Origin: Ailurus styani
Taxonomy: Eukaryota > Chordata > Mammalia > Carnivora > Ailuridae
Direction of reading: 5' to 3'
Assembly: GCA_002007465.1 (NCBI GenBank)
Contig: LNAC01000110.1
Coordinates: forward strand, 1,173,106-1,237,105
Length of the DNA stretch: 64,000 nt
Shown here in pieces: positions 47,724 to 59,355 of this stretch (within the stretch, counting starts at the first letter, position 1; every line of letters begins with the position of its first letter). The notes below the pieces were generated by a model, which was not told where the DNA came from, searched no databases, and worked only from the letters and a program-made list of their open reading frames with translations. The translations under genes and the position numbers were made by a program.

Positions 47724-47831
47724 CTGTTCAGATAAGGATTTAGCCTTTTCTTCTGCTTCCTTCAGGCAAATCTCCAAGGCCTCAAGTCGAGCCAAAGTAA
47801 ATGCCATCAGTCCAGTTTCCAGGGACTCTTT
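47724..47831 (-). CDS. Internal coding exon of a coiled-coil protein gene (tentatively CCDC192), first of three seen
   Basis: Read on the minus strand, a pyrimidine-rich stretch ending ttgttttaaag precedes the exon, and CAG|gtaatacc follows it, so both splice borders are canonical. The 108 bp are open in phase 0 and give 36 residues, beginning KESLETGLMAFTLARLEALE and ending EKAKSLSEQ. Leucines and other hydrophobics recur at heptad spacing and the rest is mostly Glu, Lys and Ala, as in a parallel coiled coil. There is no signal peptide or membrane segment. The next exon continues in the same phase, starting 23,000 bp further along the minus strand. An old antisense L1 3' end lies about 85 bp beyond the donor. 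The resemblance to CCDC192 comes from memory only, and other CCDC-type genes are possible. The exon call itself is strong because borders, frame and composition all agree. The function of the protein cannot be read from this fragment. Confidence 0.8.
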
Positions 47832-47834
47832 CTT

Positions 47835-50525
47835 TAAAACAAAAATCAAGTATTACTTTTTGATATGGATAGCTTCCGGAGTGTATCTTAAGCAACTTTA
47901 TGGATTAAGGACAGGGTTAATAAACTCATACAAATCATCTCCTTTTCTTCAACAGAGTAATAAAACAGTAAAATGTTATAAAAACAACAGTTTTACTTAA
48001 CAGTTTAATGTCTAAATGGGAAGGTAAAAAGTGCATATTAAATTATGACAACGAATGACTTTAGAAAGTAAGACTAAAATTACCCACGCTGGAATTTGGT
48101 TCATCTGCAGCTTTTTGTTCTAGATACAAACGGAACCTTCCTTCAAGAGGCCAAGGCCAGAATGTCACATTCCTAGTGAGAATGTCACCGAGAATCCCTT
48201 TACTTCTAGCATTCACCTATCCTGAGGAACAAAACCATGTGAACTCAGAGAACCTCTGATCTTCACTTTCGTATCACAAGTGTCATTAAAGCAAAGATAC
48301 CACAGCATTTAGAATCAGATCATTCTGACCCAGAATATGGCCAAGATGACTGAAATCAGCAGATGTGGAGACTTTGCCTCTCCAAGTTGTTCTATAGTCG
48401 ATCTTTCTCATCTCTAAGCAGAAGAATATACATTGGTATGGAAATACCAGTTACAGGCCCTGCTGAGACTAGAATGCTTCCTGAGGACTCTATCTTGACA
48501 ATTAAGTAGTAATTACACAGCAATGTGAAAACTTGAAAGGGGAGACCTCATATGTGCTAGGATTATGACCTTCCTCCAACCTTCTTGGGTGTGTCCTGTT
48601 CTCCTGTGAATGCTCAGGCTCCTATAGCTGCTTCTAATTAACCCCATAAAAAGAAAGAACTGTGTTCATTCTTTTCTTTTCCTTTTTTCTTTTCTCTCCT
48701 TTTCTCTTCTTTCTTTCTTCCTCCCCCCCCCCTTTTTTTTTGGACTGCTGCTTTGTTTTCTTCCTTTGGTTTAGGAGTTGACCATTTTTATAATTTTATG
48801 TATGTGTGCATTTCCTAATGATACAATAGAGCCATCTGGTGGTAAATGGTACCAGCCATAAAGATAAAGCATTCATTCGGGTCCTATAGTTGTTTGTACA
48901 GTACTCTGAACCCTAGGGCCTGGCCATGGGCCTCTGATATAAACGAAACTCCATAGGATGCAGGGCAAAGAAATGGTGCTACATTCCAAAACAAGCCTGG
49001 CTCCTAGGTCACATAAGGCTGCATAATCCCCACCCCCAACCTCTCCTGCACCAACCAGACTTTGGGGGATGACATCTTGGGCTACAACAGTATTTGAAAT
49101 AAATCAGTGATCCTCAGCATCCCAAAATGATTCGAGTTTCAAAAGTCAGTCCAGAAAAAATAAATCTCAAAAATTGAGACTCAACACAAAATTCTTGTGT
49201 ATTTGTACCTATAGATAATTCATGCTATGAAACATTTTATGTAGAAAGGGGAAATTTCAAGAGCCCAAACTATTCCAGAAAGGTTGGGAATTCTAGATCT
49301 AGTTGCTATTTCCAGGGAGAAAACTTCTTGTCTAATGTTTGCTTTCAAGAGGAAGTTTCTTAAATTTTTTGTGAGTAGATCAAGCAAGATGAACTAGTCT
49401 GTTTCTCCAGACCTTTGTCTCCAAACATCCCAAATTTCCCTAGCCAAGAAGGACAATCATTTCCAGTAAGAGAGAAGCATTGTAAGTCAAAGCCAAGTGA
49501 AACAGACTTGCCTGAAGAGTGCTAGTAGATACCATAGGACTTTTTATACACGTGGATTTAAGAAATAGCCATGTGTTGCGGAATAGGGAGTGTCCTGAGC
49601 AAACTGAAGAATGCAGTCTATCTTGGGCACCTATGCTTCAGCTGCAAGCTGTCACTCTCCACTCTCTGATTGGCCTTCCTGTTCTCCCACTCCCTTAAGA
49701 GAAAGAGCTATAAAGGTATCTACACAGATGTAAACACGGCTTCTACTTAGGCAAGCACTCTTTAATAGGAAGCAACTCCCATTTACCAAACAAAGGAATA
49801 AAAATGAAACCAAGAAAAAAAAATGAAACCAAGAATAGTTTCAGAAATAAGGACATATATGGGGTTCGAAGTTTTAGAGGTAGGTGTGTTGTTTCAAGGA
49901 CCCTAAAGAAGTTAGGCATAGTTAGTCACTGTCCTAGTTTTACAGGACGGAAAGGCAGAAGAACAGAAAATGGGACTTCTACCATTAAGTTCATCCTGCT
50001 TCAGGCACATGTGGACACACCCCCACAAAAAAGCCACTTACGTTTATTATGAATATAAAACTATCTTCGTAGTTAAAGTAATTGATGAGTGAATTATACT
50101 AATCGAAAGTCTGTTAAATGCTATCACATGTTGAAAATATGTGATACATACAGGTGTTTGGGTTTTGATACTGTCTGTGTATTTTCAGGTGGTAAATTCC
50201 AGCAATTCAATGGGAGTTCCAGTTTGGAACTTCTAGTTTTTGTCTTAAAAACTTCTACCTAAATATCAAGCCAGTCATCTAAGTACAGGTAACTGAGATA
50301 ACCCAGATGAATGAACTAAAAGAATGCCACAAATTAAGAATTCAAATTAAACTCTTTGCCTACAATAAAGACACGAGAGTCTTATGCATGTGTGTTAAAG
50401 TTGGCAATCTGCTAATTGACAAATCTTATACAAAATTATGAGCCAGTTATTGTTTAGTGGTGGAGGTTCCTCATTTGAAGATCCGTAGGAAAATCTATTC
50501 TTTTTTTTTTCTTCTTCTAATTTTC
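47835..50525. other. No recognisable gene
   Basis: Probably the intron upstream of the 108-bp exon. A pyrimidine-rich tract lies at 48669-48740. The rest is unassigned. Confidence 0.45.
48669..48740. repeat. Polypyrimidine tract
   Basis: Over 70 bp almost entirely C and T, ending in ten C and nine T. Confidence 0.9.
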
Positions 50526-50529
50526 GTCA

Positions 50530-50735
50530 TCTTATGATGACTTTGCCCTTCTTCCTCAGCCTTGCAAACTCCTTGCACTCTTCGGGACTGGTTCAAGGTC
50601 TCTGACCCAGATCCTCCCCCTGCCTCTCAGTCCACGTGCAACACAGTAGAAAGGGTCCTTCCTGCAAAGGCCAGACGTCATAGCACTGAGCATTTAATAG
50701 GAGCCCAATAAGTAGCTGTTGGTGGATTGAAGCCT
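50530..50735 (+). repeat. L2/MIR-like 3' relic
   Basis: cttcctcagccttgcaaac, gcactgagcatttaatagg and gcccaataagtagctgttgg resemble an L2 or MIR 3' end. Confidence 0.4.
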
Positions 50736-50739
50736 CGGC

Positions 50740-53700
50740 CATTAAAGATGGTTGCCACCAGGAGAGCACTGCGCTCTGCTGAGAGGCTACTTTGAGCAGT
50801 CCTTTCCATGTATCCAGCCTGGGATGCTGGCACAGGTCAGAGCCCTAGGGAAATTCTGCTCACCAAAGGCCAGGTACAAGTTTGAGTAGCAGAAAGCCAG
50901 GAGGTGGCCATGAATGGGTGATGATGGCAGGGTTGTCCTAAAAACTGCATAAGCTAAAGCCAGTCACTACTTAGAAATGCTCAGTTCGTGTTATTACTAG
51001 TAATTCCATTGACCCAACTCCTTTAAAGAGAATCATTTGATATCGCAACTTTCTAGCTTATTTTTAAACCCTAGTAAAGAATGTCCCCATGGAGGCCCTT
51101 CTGTTACAGCAAGTGATCAAACGGCAGCAGTGGGGAATTCAAGCATGCAATTAGAACAAAGTTAATGTGTTAAAAGTGTGCGTGTGCATTTGCTTAAAAA
51201 TACGTTTGCTAAATCAAGGTGTGCTTATTGCAAAAAATGTCTTCACAAACGAGCATCTGCACGTGGGTCAGCGGAAGGCAATTGAATGTTTCCAGCAATC
51301 TGGAACTTGGAATGTCCAGGGATCCCCAGCAGCCTCTGCTGAGCGGTGCAATCACTTCATGCCAGATAAAACATGCTTTCAACATATTCTGCAGTGGTCA
51401 AGCTTCACACTCGATGTCTCTTCTATGCTTCCCCCCTGCTTGGCCAGCACGGAAGGCTCTAAACTTCTTTACCTTTCTATAATCTGCTCTGATCTCTCAT
51501 GCTGATGGAAATTTTCCCCTATCCTCCCTCCTCAGCCCCTTACTCTGGACACTATGTTATCCCTACCCACCCTGTCGGGTGACCAGAATTCATTATTCAG
51601 TGGAAATTTCGTCACTTTCATGTCCTTTTGTGCTTAACTTTTGCAACAGTATCTTAGGCTAAATTGCCAGCTTCTATTTAGGCAACTGTTTAAAAACTCA
51701 ATTTTTTCCTGATTTCAATCTGTTCTAATGGGAACAGTATTCCTCTGTGTTGGAATTGCCTAAATAGTCTGCTAATATGATATTTTTTATTCAAAATTGA
51801 ACACACTACAACTCTTGTCAAAGTCCAGGGGAAAGAAGGCTCTAGAAAGTGCCTATCAATAGGCCTGTAAAGGAGGTTGACATTGGGAGGATGACAGATG
51901 AGCATTGACTAAGCACAGCACTGCTTGTAATCTGGTAGGCCACATTCTGGACCGGACCGCCTCCCTTGGGCTGTGTGACTTCTGGGTTTCACTTCTTGGG
52001 GCCTCAGTTTTTCATCTTTAAATGAGGCATGTATTGAGCACATCTCAGCAGGAAACAGTCACTCCAGTGGAGTGATCAAGGGGAGTTTGATGAAGGGACT
52101 ATATGCAAACCTGTGGGCACATGGCATGAATGAAGGATGGCCGGGCACTCCCAAGAAGTGAAGGTAATATTTGCCTCACCTTGAACTGGAGAGGTAGGGG
52201 AAGAGATAATGGCAGTGTATTAATATAGAATCTAGAAAGAGGGCTTGAGGAGAGGGCCATGTCTCGGAGCTGACACCCTGGATAGAGAAATAGAACCACT
52301 GCGCACCTGTGCTCAGACCTAATGGTGGACAGACCAGTGGAATAAATAATAGCCTGATCTCCTTTTTTCTCACCCTGTGTTCTTCTGTATCTCCCTTGGG
52401 CTGAGCCCCCCCCCACAAAAAAAACCAGAGGACAAGAGACCCTGAATGACAAATTCAGAGAGACCACCTAGCCTGGAATGGAGCAGAGTAGGGGAAGAGT
52501 ACAGAATGGACCTGGAAAGGGAAACAAAACCTCAGGCCAAAAGGCTTTAGTTATATGAATGGTTCCCCAATGCTAGCCCATAGATCTGTATTGATTCGTG
52601 ATAACATCTCCACCCATAGCAAGGAAAAGACGGAAGTAAAATTTTTTTAAAAACATTATGAATTTTTCATGAAACCAGATTTATCCCATTTAGAGAACTG
52701 TCCTTTATTCCGAGATTATGATCGTTCTATATATTTTGGTGTTAAGAGGATGTTTCTTTAACAAATGATGGTGATAATATATGGAAATTATTCTTTTAGT
52801 GAATTTTCTTCAAAAAAAAATGAAAAGTTGGCAGTGCTATGAGATCTAATCCCAATTATTGTGGAGGTGGAAATTCTTGTGGGTTTATGAAATCTAAAAG
52901 TATAGAGACCCTCTAAGTCATCTCTTCTAAATTATGAATTGAATGTTTTATCAGGCAGTCTTTCCAGAACTATGGTCTCTGAATTCCCCTGGACCAACCC
53001 ACCAACAGGGACCTGTATTCAATATCAAGTTCCTATAGCAAGGTCCAGGATACTTTTTTTTTTTCTTTCCAGGATACTACTTTTCTAGAAAAGAAAACCA
53101 AAACAACACATTTCTAAAGGTCAATCTCTCATCCTGTGAAAGATTTAACTACTTTTCCATTTCTATAGCATCACTGATCTAAAAAAGAATAAAAGAAGAG
53201 GGATTCAAAAGGAATTGTTGATTCAGATATTAACTTATAAAAAGATTGTTGCCATGGAAGTTAAAGAGAAATGTCCATATGACATTTGATAGCTTCATAA
53301 ATAACTTTAAATAATGGCTTACCGGAAACTCTTAACAAGCTAATTCTCATTTTAATTCAGTTCAAAGCATTTCAACTCATTAAGTTCGAAAAATATCTAT
53401 TGAAGACTCACTCTTTGCCGGATATGATGCTAAACTATGGGCAAATGAGCAGTAAGAAGATTGACAGTATTAATACCCTCAGTAGAATTTTTAGCTTAGA
53501 ATTTCTCCAATACAAAAATCCTAGGATCCTAGTTTTAAACCTAGTAAAAATCAAAAGAATATCAGAAGTTTGGTGGTTAATTTGACCTTTTTCTGCTCAT
53601 TCATAATATACAATTCTTGGCCTGGGGACTTGTTCTTTTCTCTTTGATGAGGATTCTAGTAGATGTTAGAAGGAGGTGAGAGGCAGTCCTAATCAGTTTT

Positions 53701-54035
53701 CAAATATTCCAGACCTTTCTCAAATAACATTGCTTTATAGCTTCTTAGAGAACATGTACATATAGTATCAGAGGAGAATAGGGACCTAGTAAACAATGTG
53801 TATCTGCCATTGTTCAAGGTCAAATTAACAGTTAAACAGGGACTGGTTTTCAGGTGTTCAGGTGAGAGGACTCCTGAATTGGGGTTCATATTATGTTACA
53901 AAATGTGTTCTGTGACCCAAAATAGCCCTCCACCATTTTCATTTTATGGGACAAGTTCTTAGAACTTTGAACATCAAAAACCTCTTTTAGAACCTGATAA
54001 TATCTGGGTATTCTCTTCTTAGAAAAAAATGCATA
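50740..54035. other. No recognisable gene
   Basis: A MIR fragment is likely at 51955-52040 (ctgtgtgacttctgggtttc, cctcagtttttcatctttaa). Open stretches at 51167-51505 and 52099-52467 lack exon features. Confidence 0.45.
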
Positions 54036-54047
54036 TACACATGTTGC

Positions 54048-54106
54048 ATACATGCTTACACACGCACACATGCCCACACACGCATGCCCACACATGACCA
54101 CAATTA
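54048..54106. repeat. (AC)n-rich imperfect repeat
   Basis: Repeated cacacatgcccacacacgc units. Confidence 0.85.
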
Positions 54107-54120
54107 TGCTTGTCATTTTA

Positions 54121-54351
54121 TTTTATTTTTATTTTTTTATTTTATTTTATTTTTTTTTTTTTAAGATTTTATTTATTTATTTCACAGAGGGAGAGAGATC
54201 ACAAGGAGGCAGAGAGGCAGGCAAACAGAGAGAGGGGGAAGCAGGCTCCCCGCTGAGCAGGGAGCCCGATGCGGGCCTCGATCCCAGGACGCTGAGATCA
54301 TGACCTGAGCCGAAAGCAGAGGCTTTAACCCACTGAGCCACCCAGGCGCCC
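54121..54351 (-). repeat. CAN SINE, antisense, with long T-rich tail and perfect TSD
   Basis: A TTTTA-rich tail of about 50 bp, then ttaagattttatttatttat, ending gagccacccaggcgccc. Flanked by tgcttgtcatttta at 54107-54120 and 54352-54365. Confidence 0.97.
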
Positions 54352-54369
54352 TGCTTGTCATTTTAGACT

Positions 54370-55145
54370 GTTGAAGCATCTTCTTCAGTGACATCCATGT
54401 GGCCCAAATTATGGATTTCTTGTTTAGGAATTCATTTCTATTCCAACTACCTTTAATTTTTATTCTGAAGTAAAAGATCAAATTTTAATGAATGAGAGTA
54501 TCACTACGTTCTGGCTGCCTTTACTGTAAGTCATGCAAATGAATAAAAAATTAATCTTTTCTTCCTAGGGAAATGACCCAAACTCAAAACAAACAACATA
54601 GTTTCTCTTTCTGGAGGGAAAAGCAAGTAGCATGTCTTCCCAGGGGAACCTGATTCTAGTCACTGAAACCTCACAGCAACCAGTGCTAACCCATCCTATT
54701 GACCAGGAAGTGAACATTTTAATAATGATTATATATTTCCTTCATAATAAAAAAGGACACAACAAGGGAATTTTCTATTAAAAACAGATTTTGATTTCTT
54801 TAAGAAATGAATGAGAGGGAAAAAAATAGGGACTTAATAGATATAGAGTTTCAGCTTCGCAAAATGACAAAATTCTGGAGATTGCACAAAAATGTAAACA
54901 CAGTTTCCACTACTCAACTGCATGTTTTAAAAATCATTAAAATGGTCCATTTTATGTGATATGGATTTTGACACAATTTTAAAAAATAACAGTATAAAAC
55001 AAGTTATAAAGCTACGGAGTGGAGGAATTAGCTGATGTTAAAATTAATTCAACTACTCTTTACCTACTTTACAGGATTGTTGTGAGGACAAAATGAAAAA
55101 ATTCTGATTTTAATTTAATAAAAAAATCCCAAAAATTCTATTTGT
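54370..55145. other. No recognisable feature
   Basis: AT-rich. A possible MIR remnant lies near 55065-55105 (tttacaggattgttgtgagg). Confidence 0.4.
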
Positions 55146-55147
55146 TT

Positions 55148-55933
55148 TTAAATAAAACTTTTGTTCAGTGGGACATATAATAATACAAATACTTTTCCCA
55201 TTAGTAAAGATGTATTTTGAATAGTTGAGTATTTTTTTTTCTTTTTTTCTTTTTTCTTTTTTTTAGTTGAGTCTTTTTGTGACAGGTTTATTCCTTTTTT
55301 CCACACAAACTTAGGTTTAGATTTTGAGTACTTTGGCATATTAACCAACAATGTTATTACGTTCCTACTGTATCCCAGTCTTTCAGGAAATGCACTTGCC
55401 TGTTGAAAGAAGGATTTTCAGCTTGGCTTATAGGGGATGTGATGGGTTTTATTGCCCAAGCTGACTGTGGCTTTTCAAACAGTTTGGGGAATAAATCATT
55501 GCTATGCTGTATATAATCAACAATGAACGTTTTGTGATTGTTCAGTGTAGAGGTAATTTTTTTCCACCAGTGAATTTTAGGCTCCAAATAAGTAAACTTA
55601 AAAAACAAAAAATCCAAGAAATTTAACTGTAATGGTAAGAACTTCCGTAATCTAATGATATTGTTCCAGAACCCAGCTAGAAAATCCTCGGTTGAACTCG
55701 ATGTTTCATGAGAAACCTTTTCCACGAGTAGCCTTCCCCCACCCAGCCCAGCCTGGCATTTGCACAGATTCCTCTCCTTACCAGGATCTAAAGGAGAAAT
55801 GTGTTATGAATCCTTTCAGATCAGATAAAAGTTCAGTAACAATTTCCATAGCGCATTCCAACATGATAAGGTAAGCAGAGGACAGATGGGAGAGCTCTCT
55901 TTTGCTGTGAATTTCCACTTCTTTTAAGGTCTC
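55148..55933 (-). pseudogene. Broken coding-like remnant, unidentified
   Basis: Three overlapping or adjoining open stretches lie on the minus strand. 55933-55778 (52 codons including stop) contains KRELSHLSSAYLIMLECAME. 55803-55357 (149 codons) contains TEDFLAGFWNNIIRLRKF and FNRQVHFLKDW. 55351-55148 contains VNMPKYSKSKPKFVWKKG. They sit in different frames, so a single protein would need at least two frameshifts, and an in-frame TGA closes the upstream end at 55936-55934. Composition is protein-like, with hydrophobic and charged residues alternating and few low-complexity runs. The 149-codon open frame is long for such AT-rich DNA. A poly(A)-type tract is inserted near the end (55231-55263). 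I do not recognise the family. It could be a decayed retrocopy, a decayed gene, a transposon ORF or chance. No function is proposed. Confidence 0.33.
55231..55263 (-). mobile_element. Poly(A)-only insertion (33 bp) with 9-bp direct repeats
   Basis: A T-rich tract (A-rich on the minus strand, with scattered G) lies between tagttgagt at 55222-55230 and tagttgagt at 55264-55272. With one repeat copy the insertion adds 42 bp, so the surrounding open frame is kept. Confidence 0.7.
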
Positions 55934-55939
55934 TCAGTC

Positions 55940-57070
55940 AAAGTATGACTATGATGCATGGCCAGCATATCAAAGAAGAGGACACAGCATGCCCAACATT
56001 AGCTACTCAGTAGGCTTCATTTTCTCATCTATGAAAGGAGACCGTTATGTACCTAATTCATCTTGTATCCTGAGATAGCCATTTGTCATGCTGTTTTGAT
56101 TGCCTACTGTCTTTCCCTGTTTGGAAAATTTCCCATCTTATGAATCCCATCTCTCCAAAGTGGAGAAGCCAGGAACTCCCTCTCAAGCATCCTTTGCACC
56201 CAAGGTGTAGGCCTGTGACTCAGGCTCCATCAACCAGATGCACCACCCTGAGAGTTCAAGGTGGACAAGAGTGGTATGAAAAAGGTGCCACATAGAATAG
56301 AATGTGGCCAGTAGACAGGGTCATCATCCTGTTTTCAGAGGCTTCAGTGACAGAAGACTTAGAAGTAAGGCCTTGTATTCAGGGGAGGTGACAAGTGATG
56401 TGGAGCCTGTGCCCAGTGGCAGCAGTAGTAGGTACCTCCCCAGAATCTAGGGTGGTTAATTGGCCATGATCTCCAAGCCTGGTTCTCCAACTCTCCTAGA
56501 GAACCCATTGAAATACCTAATATCCTTCAGCGACTCATTTTTCCCTTAATACTAACCGGAATGAATTTTGTTGATTGAACCTGCATTTCCTCACCTCTAA
56601 AAATGGGGAAAATGTTAAGTCCGTGGGGGTTGCTGTAACGATTAAATGTGGGAATGCTGAAAAATACTTAGGCTGGCCCCTGAGCCATAGAAGAAAGTTT
56701 TTTCAAAGATCATCATCTTTTTAACCTCTAGGTCTCTAGGTTTCTATTGTGTAACTTCTGGGAGCTCACAGCCTAGGAAAGAGCCTGAGGGTGGATTATA
56801 AAGGCCAGCAACTCTTACAAACTCTAGGGGTCTTGGCATCATGTGACTATACCTAGCCTGGTTACTCTTTGTTGGAAAAAGTAAATCATTATGCATAATA
56901 TAAGAGCAAGAATCCAAAACACAGTAGAAGAGAGCACAACCTTTACCCTCTTCTGCCTGCTCAAGAAAGTTATTACTATGTCCACTCCATTTCTTCCCTT
57001 CCTGAACTTTCTTGCTAGCCTTGTTGTTTGAGGCCTTCGAAATGAAAAGGGGGAGATAGAAAAAGAGGAA
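55940..57070. other. No recognisable gene
   Basis: A MIR fragment in sense is likely at 56580-56690 (ttcctcacctctaaaaatgg, gtaacgattaaatgtggg). Confidence 0.45.
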
Positions 57071-57077
57071 GAGCAAG

Positions 57078-57166
57078 TATAATCTCTACACCCAATGTGG
57101 GGCATGAACTCACAACCCAGAGACCAAGAGTCACATACTCTTCCACTGAGCCAGCCAGGCACCAGC
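57078..57166 (-). repeat. Old tRNA-derived SINE fragment, antisense
   Basis: tctctacacccaatgtgggg, catgaactcacaacccagag, ctgagccagccaggcacc. An older, differently built head than the main CAN SINE. Confidence 0.75.
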
Positions 57167-57169
57167 CCA

Positions 57170-58115
57170 AAGGAATTTTGGAGGCAAAACTTTGAGACAA
57201 GCTGTCCTGTGAGACAGAAGCTTATGGAAAAAGAAAGAAGGGTAGGGAGACATATATATATAAAATTTCCCCCATATACTGTTTAATTCATGCAATTTCA
57301 TCTTTAGTATGAAGAGTTCATTGGACTCAAATACAGTATTGACTTTCTTTTTTTGAGCTGTTCTAGTCTTAAAAATCTGTATTTCACATTTTTTATCCTT
57401 TTTTAGAGACTCTTACAATGCACAAAGAGAATATACATTAATTTTTTAAAAGCATAATAAAACTCCTTCTGTCTTGCAATTATCAACACACCCATTGGAG
57501 ACTTTTCTGAAGCTAAGATATATTGTGGGATCTTAGTGATCTTGTTTTTCCTATTTGTCAAACATATTGCCACTGAATCATTGTAGGAATTATTTTTTAT
57601 CATCATTTATCAATTATTTCTAAATATGACTTTTAAAAAAAAGACTAAAAGGAAAACAATTGTGGAATTGACTAGAAGTACAATACAATAGCAAAAATAA
57701 TAATTGTCCTTCAGTTTCCTATTATGTTGCCAAAAGTATTGAATCATGTTTCAAGGTATAAAAGGGGAGACACTATTTTTTATATTTTTGGCTTTCACTA
57801 AACATGGTTGAGAATACTGCATTTTTCATCTTCCATTCATAATGCCCAAAGAAAAGAATATTGACAGAGGAATACATTGGACAGTTCATAGACAAATCAA
57901 AGATGACTATGAAGAGCAGCAGTCTCGATTGGTATTGTGCACGGCACTAGCCATTAACCGTATGTGGTCTTTGAGTACTTGCGATGTGGTCAGTTTGAAC
58001 TTAGATGTATTGTAAGTACAAAACACACAAGATTTTGAAGACTTAGCGCAATATATGAGAATGTAAGATATTTCAATACATTTTTAAATTGAGTACATGT
58101 TAAAATGACAGTATT
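57170..58115. other. No recognisable feature
   Basis: AT-rich; no exon or confident repeat. Confidence 0.45.
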
Positions 58116-58132
58116 TTGGATACAGTAGTTTA

Positions 58133-58339
58133 TTATTTTTTTTACAAGATTTTATTTATTTATTTGACACAGAGAGAGAGCGATCAGATCACAAGAAGGC
58201 AGAGAGGCAGGCAGAGAGAGAGAAGGAAGCAGGCTCCCCACTGAGCAGGGAGCCCGATGTGAGCCTCGATCCCAGGACCCTGAGATCACGACCTGAGCCG
58301 AAGGCAGAGGCTTTAACCCACTGAGCCACCCAGGCGCCC
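58133..58339 (-). repeat. CAN SINE, antisense, with perfect 15-bp TSD
   Basis: acaagattttatttatttat at the left, gagccacccaggcgccc at the right. Flanked by ggatacagtagttta at 58118-58132 and 58340-58354. Confidence 0.97.
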
Positions 58340-58424
58340 GGATACAGTAGTTTAAATAAATATATTCTTAAAATTTGCTTTCACCTATTTAAGTGTTTAA
58401 TGTAGCTATTAAAAAATTTAAAAT

Positions 58425-58613
58425 GGGGCGCCTGGGTGGCTCAGTAGGTTAAAACCTCTGCCTTCAGCTCAGGTCATGATCTCAGGGTCCTGGGATGGAG
58501 GCCTGCATCGGGCTCTCTGCTCGGCAGAGAGCCTGCTTCCTCCTCTCTCTCTGCCTGCCTCTCTGCCTACTTGTGATCTCTCTCTGTCAAATAAATGAAT
58601 AAAAAATCTTTAA
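58425..58613 (+). repeat. CAN SINE, sense, with perfect 14-bp TSD
   Basis: ggggcgcctgggtggctcag head, ctgcctgcctctctgcctac middle. Flanked by aaaaaatttaaaat at 58411-58424 and 58614-58627. Forms an inverted pair with the preceding SINE. Confidence 0.97.
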
Positions 58614-58629
58614 AAAAAATTTAAAATGA

Positions 58630-59185
58630 CATATATGGCTTGCAGTTTATTTCTATTGGACAGTGTAACTCTAGACACTAATGTTGATAATGGAATTAAT
58701 CATGCAAGTAAAGTAGACTCTATATTTTTCACCTCATGACTTCCTAGAGACTTAAATGAATATACTCACACTCGTGAATCAATGAATGAAAAACACATCT
58801 CTAAGGACTAATTAGGAAATAGGGTATGTTCATAAAAGACAGAGTCTATCACATAATATTTTGTGACAAGAACTTGGACTTTCCTTTTTTTGTTAAGAGG
58901 ACAAAAAAAAAGAGGACATATACCCATATTTTCCCATCTTTTATGATGTTTATGTGCCGCAGTTTTTACTAAATAACAAAGATACTTGCTATGTTCAAAT
59001 TTTTATGAAATGTTTCATGAGGTTTTTTTTTAAACTATGCATTTATTCTTCTGTAACTTATTAAAAAAGGACTTTAAAAGTAAAAAACTTAGGTGGTTTA
59101 TTTGATCCAAATGGTAAATGGTTATTATTATTTTCCCTGTATACTAAGAGTTAGGAACTTGAGGAAATTTGAAGGGTACCTTATG
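58630..59185. other. No recognisable feature
   Basis: AT-rich spacer between SINE insertions. Confidence 0.45.
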
Positions 59186-59205
59186 GGTTCTAGACTGTTT
59201 CTTTT

Positions 59206-59355
59206 TTTTTTTTAATTTTTTAAAATTTATTTGGGAGAGAGAGAAAGAGAGAGAAAGCATGAGTAGGGGGAGGGGCGGAGGGAGACCTCTGGACCCTGGG
59301 ATCATGACCTGAGCCAAATGTAGCTGCTTAACCCACTGAGCCACCCAAGCACTCA
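59206..59355 (-). repeat. Internally deleted CAN SINE, antisense, with perfect TSD
   Basis: T-run, aaaatttatttgggagagag, cctgggatcatgacctgagc, ctgagccacccaagcac. About 50 bp shorter than neighbours: the block with gctccctgctgagcaggg is missing. Flanked by tagactgtttctttt at 59191-59205 and 59356-59370. Confidence 0.94.

Noticed and set aside
50500..50600. Possible minus-strand exon (Lys/Arg-rich reading)
   Set aside because: No acceptor/donor pair, and the text fits an L2 or MIR 3' relic better.
51167..51505. 112-codon open stretch on the plus strand
   Set aside because: Overlapping open frames, no splice sites and no recognisable domain.
54052..54303. Open stretch ending in SRE/RTL-rich peptide
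   Set aside because: Translation of an (AC)n repeat plus an antisense CAN SINE.
14738..58613. tRNA-like heads considered as tRNA genes
   Set aside because: All are CAN SINE heads followed by the SINE body and A-rich tail; none has a complete cloverleaf standing alone.
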